In this document: positions 1 to 7,876 of the stretch, one piece after another | How the letters are laid out: the number at the start of each line of letters is the position of its first letter | Position numbering within the stretch: position 1 is the stretch's first letter | Assembly (NCBI RefSeq): GCF_040096225.1 | Contig: NZ_JBBMFC010000003.1 | Location: 110,150 to 174,149 of the forward strand | DNA: 64,000 nucleotides | Reading direction: 5' to 3' | From: Hominiventricola aquisgranensis | GTDB lineage: Bacteria; Bacillota; Clostridia; Lachnospirales; Lachnospiraceae | The notes under the pieces: model-generated | Seen by the model: the letters and a program-made list of their open reading frames with translations, nothing else | What the model was told of the DNA's origin: nothing | The model's database searches: none | Translations under genes and position numbers: made by a program

Positions 1-78
1 ACCACAGAGGCTTGTGTGGCTAATATTAAAGAAGAGACTCCGGCAGCTCCGGCTGGCGGCGGAATGGGTATGATGTAA
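1..78 (+). CDS. groEL: Chaperonin GroEL, C-terminal end only
   Basis: Only the last 25 codons are in the window. They end in the Gly/Met-rich tail GGGMGMM that closes group I chaperonins, preceded by TTEACVANI, which fits the end of the equatorial domain. GroEL folds proteins in an ATP-driven cavity in the cytoplasm. A strong terminator follows within 35 bases, so this is the end of its transcription unit (groES normally lies upstream, outside the window). The call rests on a short but characteristic tail. Confidence 0.88.
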   Translation, partial: TTEACVANIKEETPAAPAGGGMGMM

Positions 79-111
79 GGAATACATCAGCATCTGTGTG
101 AATAGAAAAAA

Positions 112-142
112 GGACATTGTCAAAAGACAATGTCCTTTTTTT
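112..142 (+). terminator. Rho-independent terminator of groEL
   Basis: A perfect 10-bp stem (GGACATTGTC / GACAATGTCC) with an AAAA loop is followed by seven T residues. Confidence 0.93.
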
Positions 143-152
143 GAAAAGGGCA

Positions 153-181
153 TTGACAGAGAGGCATGCTTCTGATAGACT
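153..181 (+). promoter_or_regulatory. Sigma-A promoter of guaB
   Basis: A consensus -35 TTGACA is followed after 17 bp by TAGACT (4 of 6 matches to TATAAT). It sits between the groEL terminator and guaB and leaves an AT-rich leader of about 100 nt in which no purine riboswitch is recognisable. Confidence 0.7.
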
Positions 182-289
182 AGATTCAATATCAATTTAA
201 ACATTATTTTTTCTACTAAATAGTTGTTTATATATAAGAGAAAATAATAAATAAAAAAACAACAGATCAGAGGAAAGAGAGGAAAAGAA

Positions 290-1744
290 ATGGGCAAAAT
301 TATCGGTGAAAGCATTACGTTTGATGATGTACTGCTGGTTCCCTCCTATTCAGAGGTGATCCCGAATCAGGTCAACCTGGAGACATGGCTGACAAAGACT
401 GTCAAGCTGAATATTCCTATGATGAGTGCAGGAATGGACACGGTTACCGAACACAGAATGGCAATCGCTATGGCAAGACAGGGTGGTATCGGTATTATTC
501 ATAAAAATATGTCAATCGAACAGCAGGCAGAAGAAGTGGATATGGTAAAACGTTCTGAGAACGGTGTTATCACAGATCCGTTTTCTCTGTCACCGGAGCA
601 TACACTGGCAGATGCCAATGAACTTATGGCAAAATACAGGATCTCCGGTGTACCGATCACGGAAGGAAAGAAGCTGGTAGGTATCATCACTAACCGTGAT
701 CTGAAGTTTGAGACAGATTTCACGAAAAAGATCAAAGAGTCCATGACTTCTGAGAATCTGGTAACTGCACAGGAAGGTATTACACTGGAAGAAGCAAAAG
801 TGATTCTTGGCAAGGCTCGCAAGGAGAAACTTCCGATTGTTGATAAAGATTTCAATCTGAAGGGTCTTATTACGATTAAAGATATTGAAAAACAGATTAA
901 ATACCCGCTGGCAGCAAAGGATGCACAGGGACGTCTTCTGTGTGGTGCCGGTATTGGTATTACTGCCAACGTACTGGAGAGAGCAAAAGCACTGGTGGAT
1001 GCGCATGTAGATGTACTGGTTTTGGATTCCTCTCATGGTCATTCTGCAAATGTGATCCGTTGCCTGCGTATGCTGAAGGAAGCATATCCAGATGTTCCGG
1101 TTATTGCAGGTAATGTGGCTACTGGAGAAGGTACCAGAGCGCTGATCGAAGCAGGAGCGGATGCTGTAAAAGTTGGTATCGGACCTGGATCTATCTGTAC
1201 TACCCGAGTGGTATCTGGTGTAGGTGTTCCACAGGTCAGTGCGGTAATGGATTGTTACGAAGTGGCAAAAGAATATGGTATTCCGGTCATTGCAGATGGC
1301 GGTATTAAATATTCAGGAGATATTACCAAGGCAATCGCAGCAGGTGCGAATGTCTGCATGATGGGAAGTATCTTTGCTGGTTGTGATGAGAGTCCGGGAT
1401 CTTTCGAACTGTATCAGGGAAGAAAATATAAAGTATACCGTGGAATGGGATCCATCTCTGCTATGGAGAATGGTTCCAAAGACCGTTATTTCCAGAGTGA
1501 TGCCAAAAAGCTGGTACCGGAAGGGGTGGAAGGCCGCGTAGCTTACAAGGGTTATGTGGAAGACACCATTTTCCAGCTTCTTGGAGGACTTCGTTCCGGT
1601 ATGGGTCTGTGCGGAGCTAAAGACATTGAGACACTGAAGACTACAGGCAGATTTGTGAAGATTTCTGCAGCTTCTCTTAAAGAAAGTCATCCCCATGACA
1701 TTCATATTACAAAAGAAGCACCGAACTATAGTGTAAACGAATAA
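290..1744 (+). CDS. guaB: IMP dehydrogenase
   Basis: This enzyme oxidises IMP to XMP with NAD+, the committed step of guanine nucleotide synthesis in the cytoplasm. The 484-residue length is normal. The TIM barrel is interrupted by two CBS modules at about residues 95-205. The catalytic loop reads GIGPGSICTTR with nucleophile Cys303, and a mobile-flap motif KDRYFQ lies near residue 400. The start is an ATG behind the purine-rich SD AGAGGAAAG. It has its own promoter and is followed by a structured 214-bp gap before pyk, so it is probably monocistronic. Confidence 0.97.
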   Translation: MGKIIGESITFDDVLLVPSYSEVIPNQVNLETWLTKTVKLNIPMMSAGMDTVTEHRMAIAMARQGGIGIIHKNMSIEQQAEEVDMVKRSENGVITDPFSLSPEHTLADANELMAKYRISGVPITEGKKLVGIITNRDLKFETDFTKKIKESMTSENLVTAQEGITLEEAKVILGKARKEKLPIVDKDFNLKGLITIKDIEKQIKYPLAAKDAQGRLLCGAGIGITANVLERAKALVDAHVDVLVLDSSHGHSANVIRCLRMLKEAYPDVPVIAGNVATGEGTRALIEAGADAVKVGIGPGSICTTRVVSGVGVPQVSAVMDCYEVAKEYGIPVIADGGIKYSGDITKAIAAGANVCMMGSIFAGCDESPGSFELYQGRKYKVYRGMGSISAMENGSKDRYFQSDAKKLVPEGVEGRVAYKGYVEDTIFQLLGGLRSGMGLCGAKDIETLKTTGRFVKISAASLKESHPHDIHITKEAPNYSVNE

Positions 1745-1754
1745 ACTGATTGAT

Positions 1755-1865
1755 AGACAAAAGGCTGTCAGCTCATAAATTCTTTTCATGATCTTAACTT
1801 CCTTTTTAGTTGCAAAAGGGAAGAACAGATGGTAAATTAGAAACATGGGCAGACAGCCTTTGTCT
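1755..1865 (+). other. Structured intergenic RNA element between guaB and pyk
   Basis: A closing stem pairs 1755-1769 with 1852-1865 (14 bp, one bulged A), and a second stem is nested inside it (around 1798-1831, CTTCCTTTT with AAAAGGGAAG). No T-tract follows, so it is not a normal terminator. Its function is unknown. It could be part of the pyk leader, the guaB 3' UTR or a small RNA. I see no confident promoter for pyk in this gap. Confidence 0.45.
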
Positions 1866-1958
1866 GTCTGACGATAAGTGGATACTGTAAAAAAATAAAA
1901 CCTGATGAATAGGTCTGTCATAACCAAAGAATACTATACGCAGGAAAGGATATAAAGA

Positions 1959-3701
1959 ATGAGAAGAACCAAAATCGTATGTACATTAGGACCATCTACA
2001 GATAAAGAGGATGTATTAAGAAATCTGATGAAAAATGGCATGAATGTAGCCAGAATGAATTTCTCTCATGGAACTCACGAGGAGCAGAAAGCAAGACTGG
2101 ATATGATAAAGAAACTCCGGGAAGAGCTGAATCTGCCAGTGGCAGCACTTCTTGATACAAAGGGTCCGGAGATCCGGATCGGTGATGTAGAAGGAGGAAA
2201 ACTGGAATTAAAGCCGGACCAGGAGTTCACGCTGACTACTGAAGAGATACTGGGAACCGAGAAGAAAGTCACGATCACATATAAAGAATTGTACAAAGAC
2301 GTGGAACCGGGAGATTCTATTCTGATCGACGATGGACTGATCGGCATGGAAGTAGTGCGCATTGATGAATCAGATATTGTTTGCCGTGTGAAAAATGGAG
2401 GATTTATTTCAAATCATAAAGGAGTAAATGTTCCAGGTGTAGAACTGAATATGCCATTTGTCAGTCCGAAAGATCTTGCTGACATTGTATTTGCTGTAGA
2501 GCAGGATTATGATTTTATTGCAGCATCTTTCACCAGAACTGCAGAGGATATTATGGAGATCCGCAAGATTCTGCAGGCGCATGGTGGCGAGAAGATTCAT
2601 ATTATCGCCAAATTGGAAAATAAGCAGGGTGTAAAAAATTGTGAGGATATTCTCAGAGTGGCAGATGGAATTATGATCGCCAGAGGTGATATGGGTGTAG
2701 AGATTCCGCTGGAGGAAGTTCCGGTAATCCAGAAAGAATTGATCCGCAAGGCAATGCATATGGGAAAACCGGTGATCACAGCTACACAGATGCTGGATTC
2801 CATGATGAAGAATCCAAGACCGACGAGAGCGGAGACCTCGGATGTTGCCAATGCGATCTATCAGGGAACCAGTGCGATCATGCTGTCCGGAGAGACTGCA
2901 GCAGGTGCTTATCCGATAGAAGCAGTACAGACTATGGCGAAGATTGCGGAACGTACAGAACAGGATATTGATTATAGCAGGGAATTTAAGCCGAGAAAGC
3001 TGGCTGAAGCACCAGATGTGACCAGCGCTATCTCTCATGCAACTTGTACGACAGCAGCCGATCTGAAAGCAGCAGCTATCGTGGCAGTATCCAAATCTGG
3101 CCGTACCGTGTCCAGAATCGCAAAATATCTGCCGGTATGTCCGATCATTGGCTGTACCACAGATGAGCGCGTATATCGTCAGTTAAATCTGCTTTGGGGT
3201 GTGACTCCGGTCGTGATGAAAGAAGCAAATACTGCAGATGAGCTGTTTGATCATGCGGTGGAACTGGCAGAGCAGAAAGGCTTGATCGCCAGAGGAGAAC
3301 TGGTTGTTATTGCAGCAGGTGTGCCGGTTGGATTGTCCGGAACTACTAATATGATGAAGGTGCAGATCGCAGGTAATGCACTGGTGACTGGAAAAGGTGC
3401 CAATAAGCTGAAAGCCTCCGGGAATGTCTGCGTATGCAGCAATGATGAAGATCTGGAGAAAAAATTCCGTGCAGGAGATATTGTAGTTGTGGAGCAGACT
3501 ACCAATGAGATGGTTCACAAGCTGAAGGATGCAGCCGGTATCATCACAGAGACTGGTGATCGCTATTCTCATGCAGCAGTTGTGGGAATGACTTTGGAGA
3601 TCCCGGTCATCACATCTGCAAGAAATGCGACCAGAATCCTCAAGTCTGGAACATTTGTGACTATGGATGCAGAACAGGGAATCGTATATAACGGAAGATA
3701 A
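1959..3701 (+). CDS. pyk: Pyruvate kinase with extra C-terminal domain
   Basis: The enzyme converts phosphoenolpyruvate and ADP to pyruvate and ATP, the last step of glycolysis. The barrel carries NVARMNFSHG (substrate Arg32), IAKLENKQGV (catalytic Lys near 220) and ITATQMLDSM. At 580 residues it is about 110 longer than the E. coli enzyme. The extra part (about 475-580) is the PEP-utiliser-like domain of Bacillus-type pyruvate kinases, with the remnant phospho-His motif GDRYSHAAVVG. The ATG lies 9 nt after AGGAAAGG. Confidence 0.97.
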   Translation: MRRTKIVCTLGPSTDKEDVLRNLMKNGMNVARMNFSHGTHEEQKARLDMIKKLREELNLPVAALLDTKGPEIRIGDVEGGKLELKPDQEFTLTTEEILGTEKKVTITYKELYKDVEPGDSILIDDGLIGMEVVRIDESDIVCRVKNGGFISNHKGVNVPGVELNMPFVSPKDLADIVFAVEQDYDFIAASFTRTAEDIMEIRKILQAHGGEKIHIIAKLENKQGVKNCEDILRVADGIMIARGDMGVEIPLEEVPVIQKELIRKAMHMGKPVITATQMLDSMMKNPRPTRAETSDVANAIYQGTSAIMLSGETAAGAYPIEAVQTMAKIAERTEQDIDYSREFKPRKLAEAPDVTSAISHATCTTAADLKAAAIVAVSKSGRTVSRIAKYLPVCPIIGCTTDERVYRQLNLLWGVTPVVMKEANTADELFDHAVELAEQKGLIARGELVVIAAGVPVGLSGTTNMMKVQIAGNALVTGKGANKLKASGNVCVCSNDEDLEKKFRAGDIVVVEQTTNEMVHKLKDAAGIITETGDRYSHAAVVGMTLEIPVITSARNATRILKSGTFVTMDAEQGIVYNGR

Positions 3702-3836
3702 TTGCAGTCGGAAACCAAAAAGCCGGAGGGCGAACAGGTATGGATGAACCTGGAAGAATTTTTGCTGGTAAAACAGAGATTTTTGGAAAATACAGAAAGA
3801 GAAACTGGAGTCTAGGACTTCAGTCGGAGGAATGAT
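3702..3836 (+). other. pyk-csoR gap with two small overlapping reading frames of doubtful status
   Basis: No terminator is visible. One open frame begins with ATG at 3740, 11 nt after GGAGG, and runs 31 codons to a TGA that ends one base before the next gene. Another runs from a TTG directly after the pyk stop to 3815 (37 codons, Glu/Lys-rich). Neither resembles a known protein. Either could be chance or a coupling leader. Confidence 0.2.
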
Positions 3837-4256
3837 ATGTCAGAAGAGGGAAGACATGTGCATGTGGCTCCTGATGGAACGATTTATGAGCACGTACATC
3901 ATGATCATGAGCATGTGCACAGTCATGATGAGGGGCATACCCATGATCATGACCATGATGAGTGCTGCCACAACCATGGACATGGACACACGCATACTCA
4001 TACGAATACAAAAGCAGTGCTGAATCGTCTTTCCAGAGCGATTGGACATCTGGAATCTATCCGTCGCATGGTGGAAGAAGGAAGAGACTGCAGTGAGGTG
4101 CTGATACAGCTGTCAGCTGTAAAGTCGGCTATCAATAATACTGGAAAAGTGATTCTTAAGGAACATATTGAACACTGTCTGGTAGATGCAGTAGAGTGCG
4201 GAGATATGGAATCAGTGAAAGAACTGGCAGAGGCCATTGATCGCTTCATGAAGTAA
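3837..4256 (+). CDS. csoR: CsoR/RcnR-family metal-sensing repressor with His-rich N-terminal extension
   Basis: The C-terminal 80 residues (about 60-139) form the all-helical DUF156 fold of metal-responsive repressors, which leave their operator when metal binds. The copper-type ligand set is present: Cys85, His110 and Cys114 (HxxxC spacing). The first 57 residues are unusual, with about 20 histidines in HDH/HTH repeats plus a CC pair, resembling the metal-storage tails of Ni/Co/Zn chaperones. No metal exporter or chaperone gene is adjacent. Cu(I), Ni or Co are all possible signals. The C-H-C set favours Cu(I), while the His tail could favour Ni or Co. The SD is CGGAGGA. Confidence 0.85.
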   Translation: MSEEGRHVHVAPDGTIYEHVHHDHEHVHSHDEGHTHDHDHDECCHNHGHGHTHTHTNTKAVLNRLSRAIGHLESIRRMVEEGRDCSEVLIQLSAVKSAINNTGKVILKEHIEHCLVDAVECGDMESVKELAEAIDRFMK

Positions 4257-4279
4257 CAAAAGATGAAAATTATGAATAG

Positions 4280-4319
4280 CAGGTTTACCCATTTGTCAAG
4301 TGGATAAACCTGTTTTTTT
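4280..4319 (+). terminator. Terminator of the csoR-type gene
   Basis: A 12-bp stem (CAGGTTTACCCA / TGGATAAACCTG, one wobble) with a 9-nt loop is followed by seven T residues. Confidence 0.9.
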
Positions 4320-4384
4320 GAAGTTTGTGAAATATAGTAGAATTTCAGAAAAATTTCTTGGTAAGTTTTCAGCGTCATTATGTC

Positions 4385-4413
4385 TTGCATATTAAATGTG
4401 GTTGGTATATACT
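4385..4413 (+). promoter_or_regulatory. Sigma-A promoter of nrdD
   Basis: TTGCAT and TATACT are separated by exactly 17 bp. The predicted start near 4420 falls inside the first NrdR-like box. Confidence 0.7.
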
Positions 4414-4416
4414 TTT

Positions 4417-4463
4417 AATCAATATTTGGAATAAAATTAAATATAAAACACAAGATATAGTAG
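4417..4463 (+). promoter_or_regulatory. Tandem NrdR-like boxes controlling nrdD
   Basis: The downstream box ACACAAGATATAGTAG (4448-4463) matches the NrdR consensus acaCaatATATagtGt at 13 of 16 positions. A weaker copy, AATCAATATTTGGAAT, lies at 4417-4432. Their centres are 31 bp apart, three helical turns, which is the spacing known for cooperative binding of NrdR, the ATP/dATP-sensing repressor of ribonucleotide reductase genes. Both lie at or just after the predicted transcription start, a repressing position. nrdR itself is not in the window. Confidence 0.65.
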
Positions 4464-4475
4464 GGGTGAATGAAA

Positions 4476-6608
4476 TTGTACGTAGTCAAAAAGGACGGAA
4501 CAAGAGAGATATTTAATGTAGAAAAGATCATTAATGCAGTCAATAAGTCGGCTGCAAGAATTTTGTACAAATTCTCGGAGGATGAGATTCGATTTATCTG
4601 TAACTTCGCGCAGGAGCGTGCAGAGTCCCTGGGAAAAGAAAATATCGATATCCAGGATATGCATAATATTGTGGAGGGAGCGCTGGATCATGTGAATCCG
4701 GCGGTGGCAAAGAGCTATCGTGACTATCGGAACTATAAAAAAGATTTTGTACACATGATGGATGACGTCTATACTAAGAGCCAGTCTATCCGTTACATTG
4801 GTGATAAGAGCAACGCTAATACAGACAGTGCTCTGGTAGCCACCAAACGAAGCCTGATCTTTAATGAACTGAACAAGGAATTGTACCGCAAGTTCTTTAT
4901 GAATCGCAATGAGCTGCAGGCCTGCAGGGATGGATATATCTACATTCATGATCAGTCAGCACGTCTGGATACCATGAACTGCTGTCTGTTTGATATTGCC
5001 AGTGTTCTGAACGGTGGCTTTGAGATGGGTAACGTGTGGTACAACGAGCCGAAGACATTGGATACAGCATTTGACGTTATGGGAGACATTATCTTAAGTA
5101 CTGCAGCCCAGCAGTACGGTGGATTTACAGTGCCGGAAGTGGATAAGGTGCTGGCGCCTTATGCAGAGAAGAGCTACAAAAAATACAAAACCGAATTTTT
5201 ATCTTATATGGATCCTGAATGGCAGGGAGTGGAAGAGAAGGCAGAGACCTATGCCATGAACAAAGTCCGCAGAGATTTTGATCAGGGATGGCAGGGAATT
5301 GAGTATAAGTTAAATACGGTAGGATCTTCCCGTGGAGATTATCCGTTTGTGACAGTAACCCTTGGACTTGGACAGGAACGGTTTGCAAAGATGTGCAATA
5401 TTTCTCTGCTGCATGTGCATCAGGGCGGACAGGGTAAACCGGGGAACAAAAAGCCGGTACTGTTTCCGAAGATTGTATTTCTTTATGACGAAGAGATTCA
5501 TGGAAAAGGCGGTGTCTGCGAGGATGTATTTGAAGCAGGGATCGAGTGTTCTTCCAAAACCATGTATCCAGATTGGCTGTCCATGAGCGGAGAAGGATAT
5601 ATCTCTGAAATGTATAAAAAATACAAGAGAGTCATCAGCCCCATGGGATGCCGTGCGTTCCTGAGTCCCTGGTATGAGCGAGGAGGCATGAGACCGGCAG
5701 ATGAGAATGACAAGCCGGTATTTGTAGGTCGTTTTAATATCGGAGCTGTAAGTCTGCATCTTCCTATGATTCTGGCACAGTCCAGAGCAGAGAACCGGGA
5801 CTTCTATGAGGTGCTGGATTACTATCTGGAGATGATCCGTAACCTTCATATCCGTACCTTTGACTATTTGGGCGAGATGAGAGCGTCTACCAATCCGCTG
5901 GCTTACTGTGAAGGTGGTTTCTATGGAGGACATCTGAAGCCGCAGGATAAGATCAAACCACTGTTGAAACCTATGACAGCTTCCTTTGGAATCACGGCCC
6001 TTAATGAGCTGCAGGAGCTTTATAATGGAAAATCTATCAGGGAAGACGGCGAGTTCGCACTGGAAGTAATGCGATACATCAATAAAAAGATTAACGAATA
6101 TAAAGAAGAGGATGGTATCCTCTATGCCATCTATGGTACTCCGGCAGAGAGCCTGTGTGGACTTCAGATCGAGCAGTTCCGCAAGAAATATGGAATCGTG
6201 GAAAATGTATCTGACAGACCGTATGTGAGCAACAGCTTTCACTGTCATGTGACTGAGGAAATGACTCCAATTGAAAAGCAGGATAAGGAAGGCCGCTTCT
6301 GGGAACTGTGTAACGGTGGAAAGATTCAGTATGTGCGTTATCCGGTAGGATATAACAAAGAGGCTGTCCGCACTCTGGTACGTCGTGCTATGAAAAAAGG
6401 ATTTTACGAAGGCGTGAATCTGTCACTGGCATACTGCGATGATTGTGGATATCAGGAACTGGATATGGATGTATGCCCTAAATGTGGCAGCAAAAATCTG
6501 ACCAAGATCGACCGTATGAACGGCTATCTGTCCTATTCCAGAGTAAAGGGAGATACCAGGCTGAATAAAGCGAAGATGGCAGAGATCGCAGAACGGGTGT
6601 CTATGTAA
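4476..6608 (+). CDS. nrdD: Anaerobic (class III) ribonucleoside-triphosphate reductase
   Basis: The enzyme reduces NTPs to dNTPs using an oxygen-sensitive glycyl radical. The N-terminal ATP-cone (about 1-95) gives allosteric control. The C-terminus has a zinc ribbon (Cys656, 659, 669 and 672) and the radical site RMNGYLS with Gly685, both counted from an ATG at 4470. I prefer TTG at 4476 as start: the SD AGGGGTGA ends directly against the ATG, whereas the TTG has about 9 nt of spacing. The activase gene nrdG is not next door. ansA follows after one base. Confidence 0.95.
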   Translation: MYVVKKDGTREIFNVEKIINAVNKSAARILYKFSEDEIRFICNFAQERAESLGKENIDIQDMHNIVEGALDHVNPAVAKSYRDYRNYKKDFVHMMDDVYTKSQSIRYIGDKSNANTDSALVATKRSLIFNELNKELYRKFFMNRNELQACRDGYIYIHDQSARLDTMNCCLFDIASVLNGGFEMGNVWYNEPKTLDTAFDVMGDIILSTAAQQYGGFTVPEVDKVLAPYAEKSYKKYKTEFLSYMDPEWQGVEEKAETYAMNKVRRDFDQGWQGIEYKLNTVGSSRGDYPFVTVTLGLGQERFAKMCNISLLHVHQGGQGKPGNKKPVLFPKIVFLYDEEIHGKGGVCEDVFEAGIECSSKTMYPDWLSMSGEGYISEMYKKYKRVISPMGCRAFLSPWYERGGMRPADENDKPVFVGRFNIGAVSLHLPMILAQSRAENRDFYEVLDYYLEMIRNLHIRTFDYLGEMRASTNPLAYCEGGFYGGHLKPQDKIKPLLKPMTASFGITALNELQELYNGKSIREDGEFALEVMRYINKKINEYKEEDGILYAIYGTPAESLCGLQIEQFRKKYGIVENVSDRPYVSNSFHCHVTEEMTPIEKQDKEGRFWELCNGGKIQYVRYPVGYNKEAVRTLVRRAMKKGFYEGVNLSLAYCDDCGYQELDMDVCPKCGSKNLTKIDRMNGYLSYSRVKGDTRLNKAKMAEIAERVSM

Positions 6609-6609
6609 T

Positions 6610-7638
6610 ATGAAACGGATTCTAATGATAACGACAGGTGGAACCATCGCTTCTCAGGAAGGAGAAGACGGTCTGGAACCGAAGACGACCGGACAGCAGA
6701 TGCTGGATCTGATTCCGGAACTTCAGAGTCTGTGTGAAATCGACTGTGTCGATCTTCTGAATCTCGATAGCACTAATATGCAGCCAGAAGAGTGGGCTGT
6801 GATGGCAAAAGCAGCATTTGAAGGAATGAAGAACCATGATGGAATTGTGATTACTCATGGAACGGATACTTGTGCCTACAGTGCAGCGGCACTGGATACG
6901 ATGTTGATCCATCCTAAAGTGCCTGTGGTTCTGACGGGATCTCAGCTTCCAGCGGGAGAAGAGGACAGTGATGCGGCGCATAATATTTATGATGCATTCC
7001 TGACGGCCTGCGGAGCACCGGCGGGAGTTTATCTTACTTTCGATGGCAGAGTGATTCATGGATTATGGGCAACTAAAATCCGAACGATGGGATTCGATGC
7101 CTTTGTCAGTGTGAACTGTCCTTATGCAGGAAAAATTGCAGATGGGAAATTGATGATGCAGGAAACTGCAAAAGAAAAAACTGTCGCAGCTGCAACAGTA
7201 GAATCAGCTGTTGATGTGCGATTGGACTCTAAAGTGGCAGTATTCAAGTTAATACCGGGGTTTGATCCGGTGCTATTGGAGACGGTGGTGGATCTGGGAT
7301 ATCATGGTGTGGTTCTGGAAGCTTACGGATGTGGAGGAATCACCAATTATCGCCGGAATCTTCTTCCTGCTATTGAAAAAATGATCCACAAAGGGATGGT
7401 TGTGGCAGCTACCACACAGAGCATCTTTGACGGTTGTGATTTGAGTCAGTATGAAGTAGGAGTTCGAGCTCTGAAACTTGGTGTGATCCCAGCAGGGGAT
7501 CTGACCACAGAAGCTCTGGTTGTGCGGACTATGATCGCTCTTGGGCGCTGGACCGATAAGAAGGATATCGAAGCCTTTCTTCGTGGTGACATGAGTCCGG
7601 TGGATCGAAGCGTGCCGCTGAAAAATTTTATAGAATAA
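6610..7638 (+). CDS. ansA: L-asparaginase, cytoplasmic type I
   Basis: The enzyme hydrolyses L-asparagine to aspartate and ammonia. Both catalytic threonine motifs are present: TTGGTIAS (Thr12) and THGTDT (residues 82-87, Thr85). There is no signal peptide, and the 342-residue length fits the cytoplasmic dimeric AnsA type. The start is one base after the nrdD stop with no strong SD, so translation is probably coupled and both genes share the NrdR-controlled promoter. The gene ends against a large palindrome that separates it from a convergent ABC-F gene. Confidence 0.95.
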   Translation: MKRILMITTGGTIASQEGEDGLEPKTTGQQMLDLIPELQSLCEIDCVDLLNLDSTNMQPEEWAVMAKAAFEGMKNHDGIVITHGTDTCAYSAAALDTMLIHPKVPVVLTGSQLPAGEEDSDAAHNIYDAFLTACGAPAGVYLTFDGRVIHGLWATKIRTMGFDAFVSVNCPYAGKIADGKLMMQETAKEKTVAAATVESAVDVRLDSKVAVFKLIPGFDPVLLETVVDLGYHGVVLEAYGCGGITNYRRNLLPAIEKMIHKGMVVAATTQSIFDGCDLSQYEVGVRALKLGVIPAGDLTTEALVVRTMIALGRWTDKKDIEAFLRGDMSPVDRSVPLKNFIE

Positions 7639-7660
7639 AAGTTTGCATCCATTCCCGAGT

Positions 7661-7868
7661 AGCCGAAAACCTCCCGGTTCACACAGACCGGCAGACAAGG
7701 AACAGCGCTGCTATGGATTGGAGCGGACATTAGGCAAAAAGAATCCCCCACAGGCGAACATGCTTGCATGTACGATTGTGGGGGATTCCTTTTGCTTGGT
7801 GTCCGATACACTCCATACGAGCGTTCCTGCCTGTCGGTCTGTGTGGACCCTCGAGGATTTCGGCCAAA
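7661..7868. repeat. 208-bp imperfect palindrome between convergent genes
   Basis: Positions 7661-7752 pair with 7777-7868 around a centre at 7764.5. The innermost part, ACATGC-TT-GCATGT, is perfect, and the arms stay roughly 75-80% complementary over about 90 bp. Blocks such as CACACAGACCG, GAATCCCCCACA and AGCCGAAA recur on both strands. The central GC-rich stem flanked by A/T tracts could act as a bidirectional terminator for ansA and the ABC-F gene. The full length is far more than a terminator needs, so a MITE-like or REP-like repeat is plausible. Confidence 0.8.
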
Positions 7869-7876
7869 CATTTTAT

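Noticed and set aside
188..289. Possible purine riboswitch in the guaB leader
   Set aside because: The leader is AT-rich without the conserved junction sequences of guanine or PRPP riboswitches.
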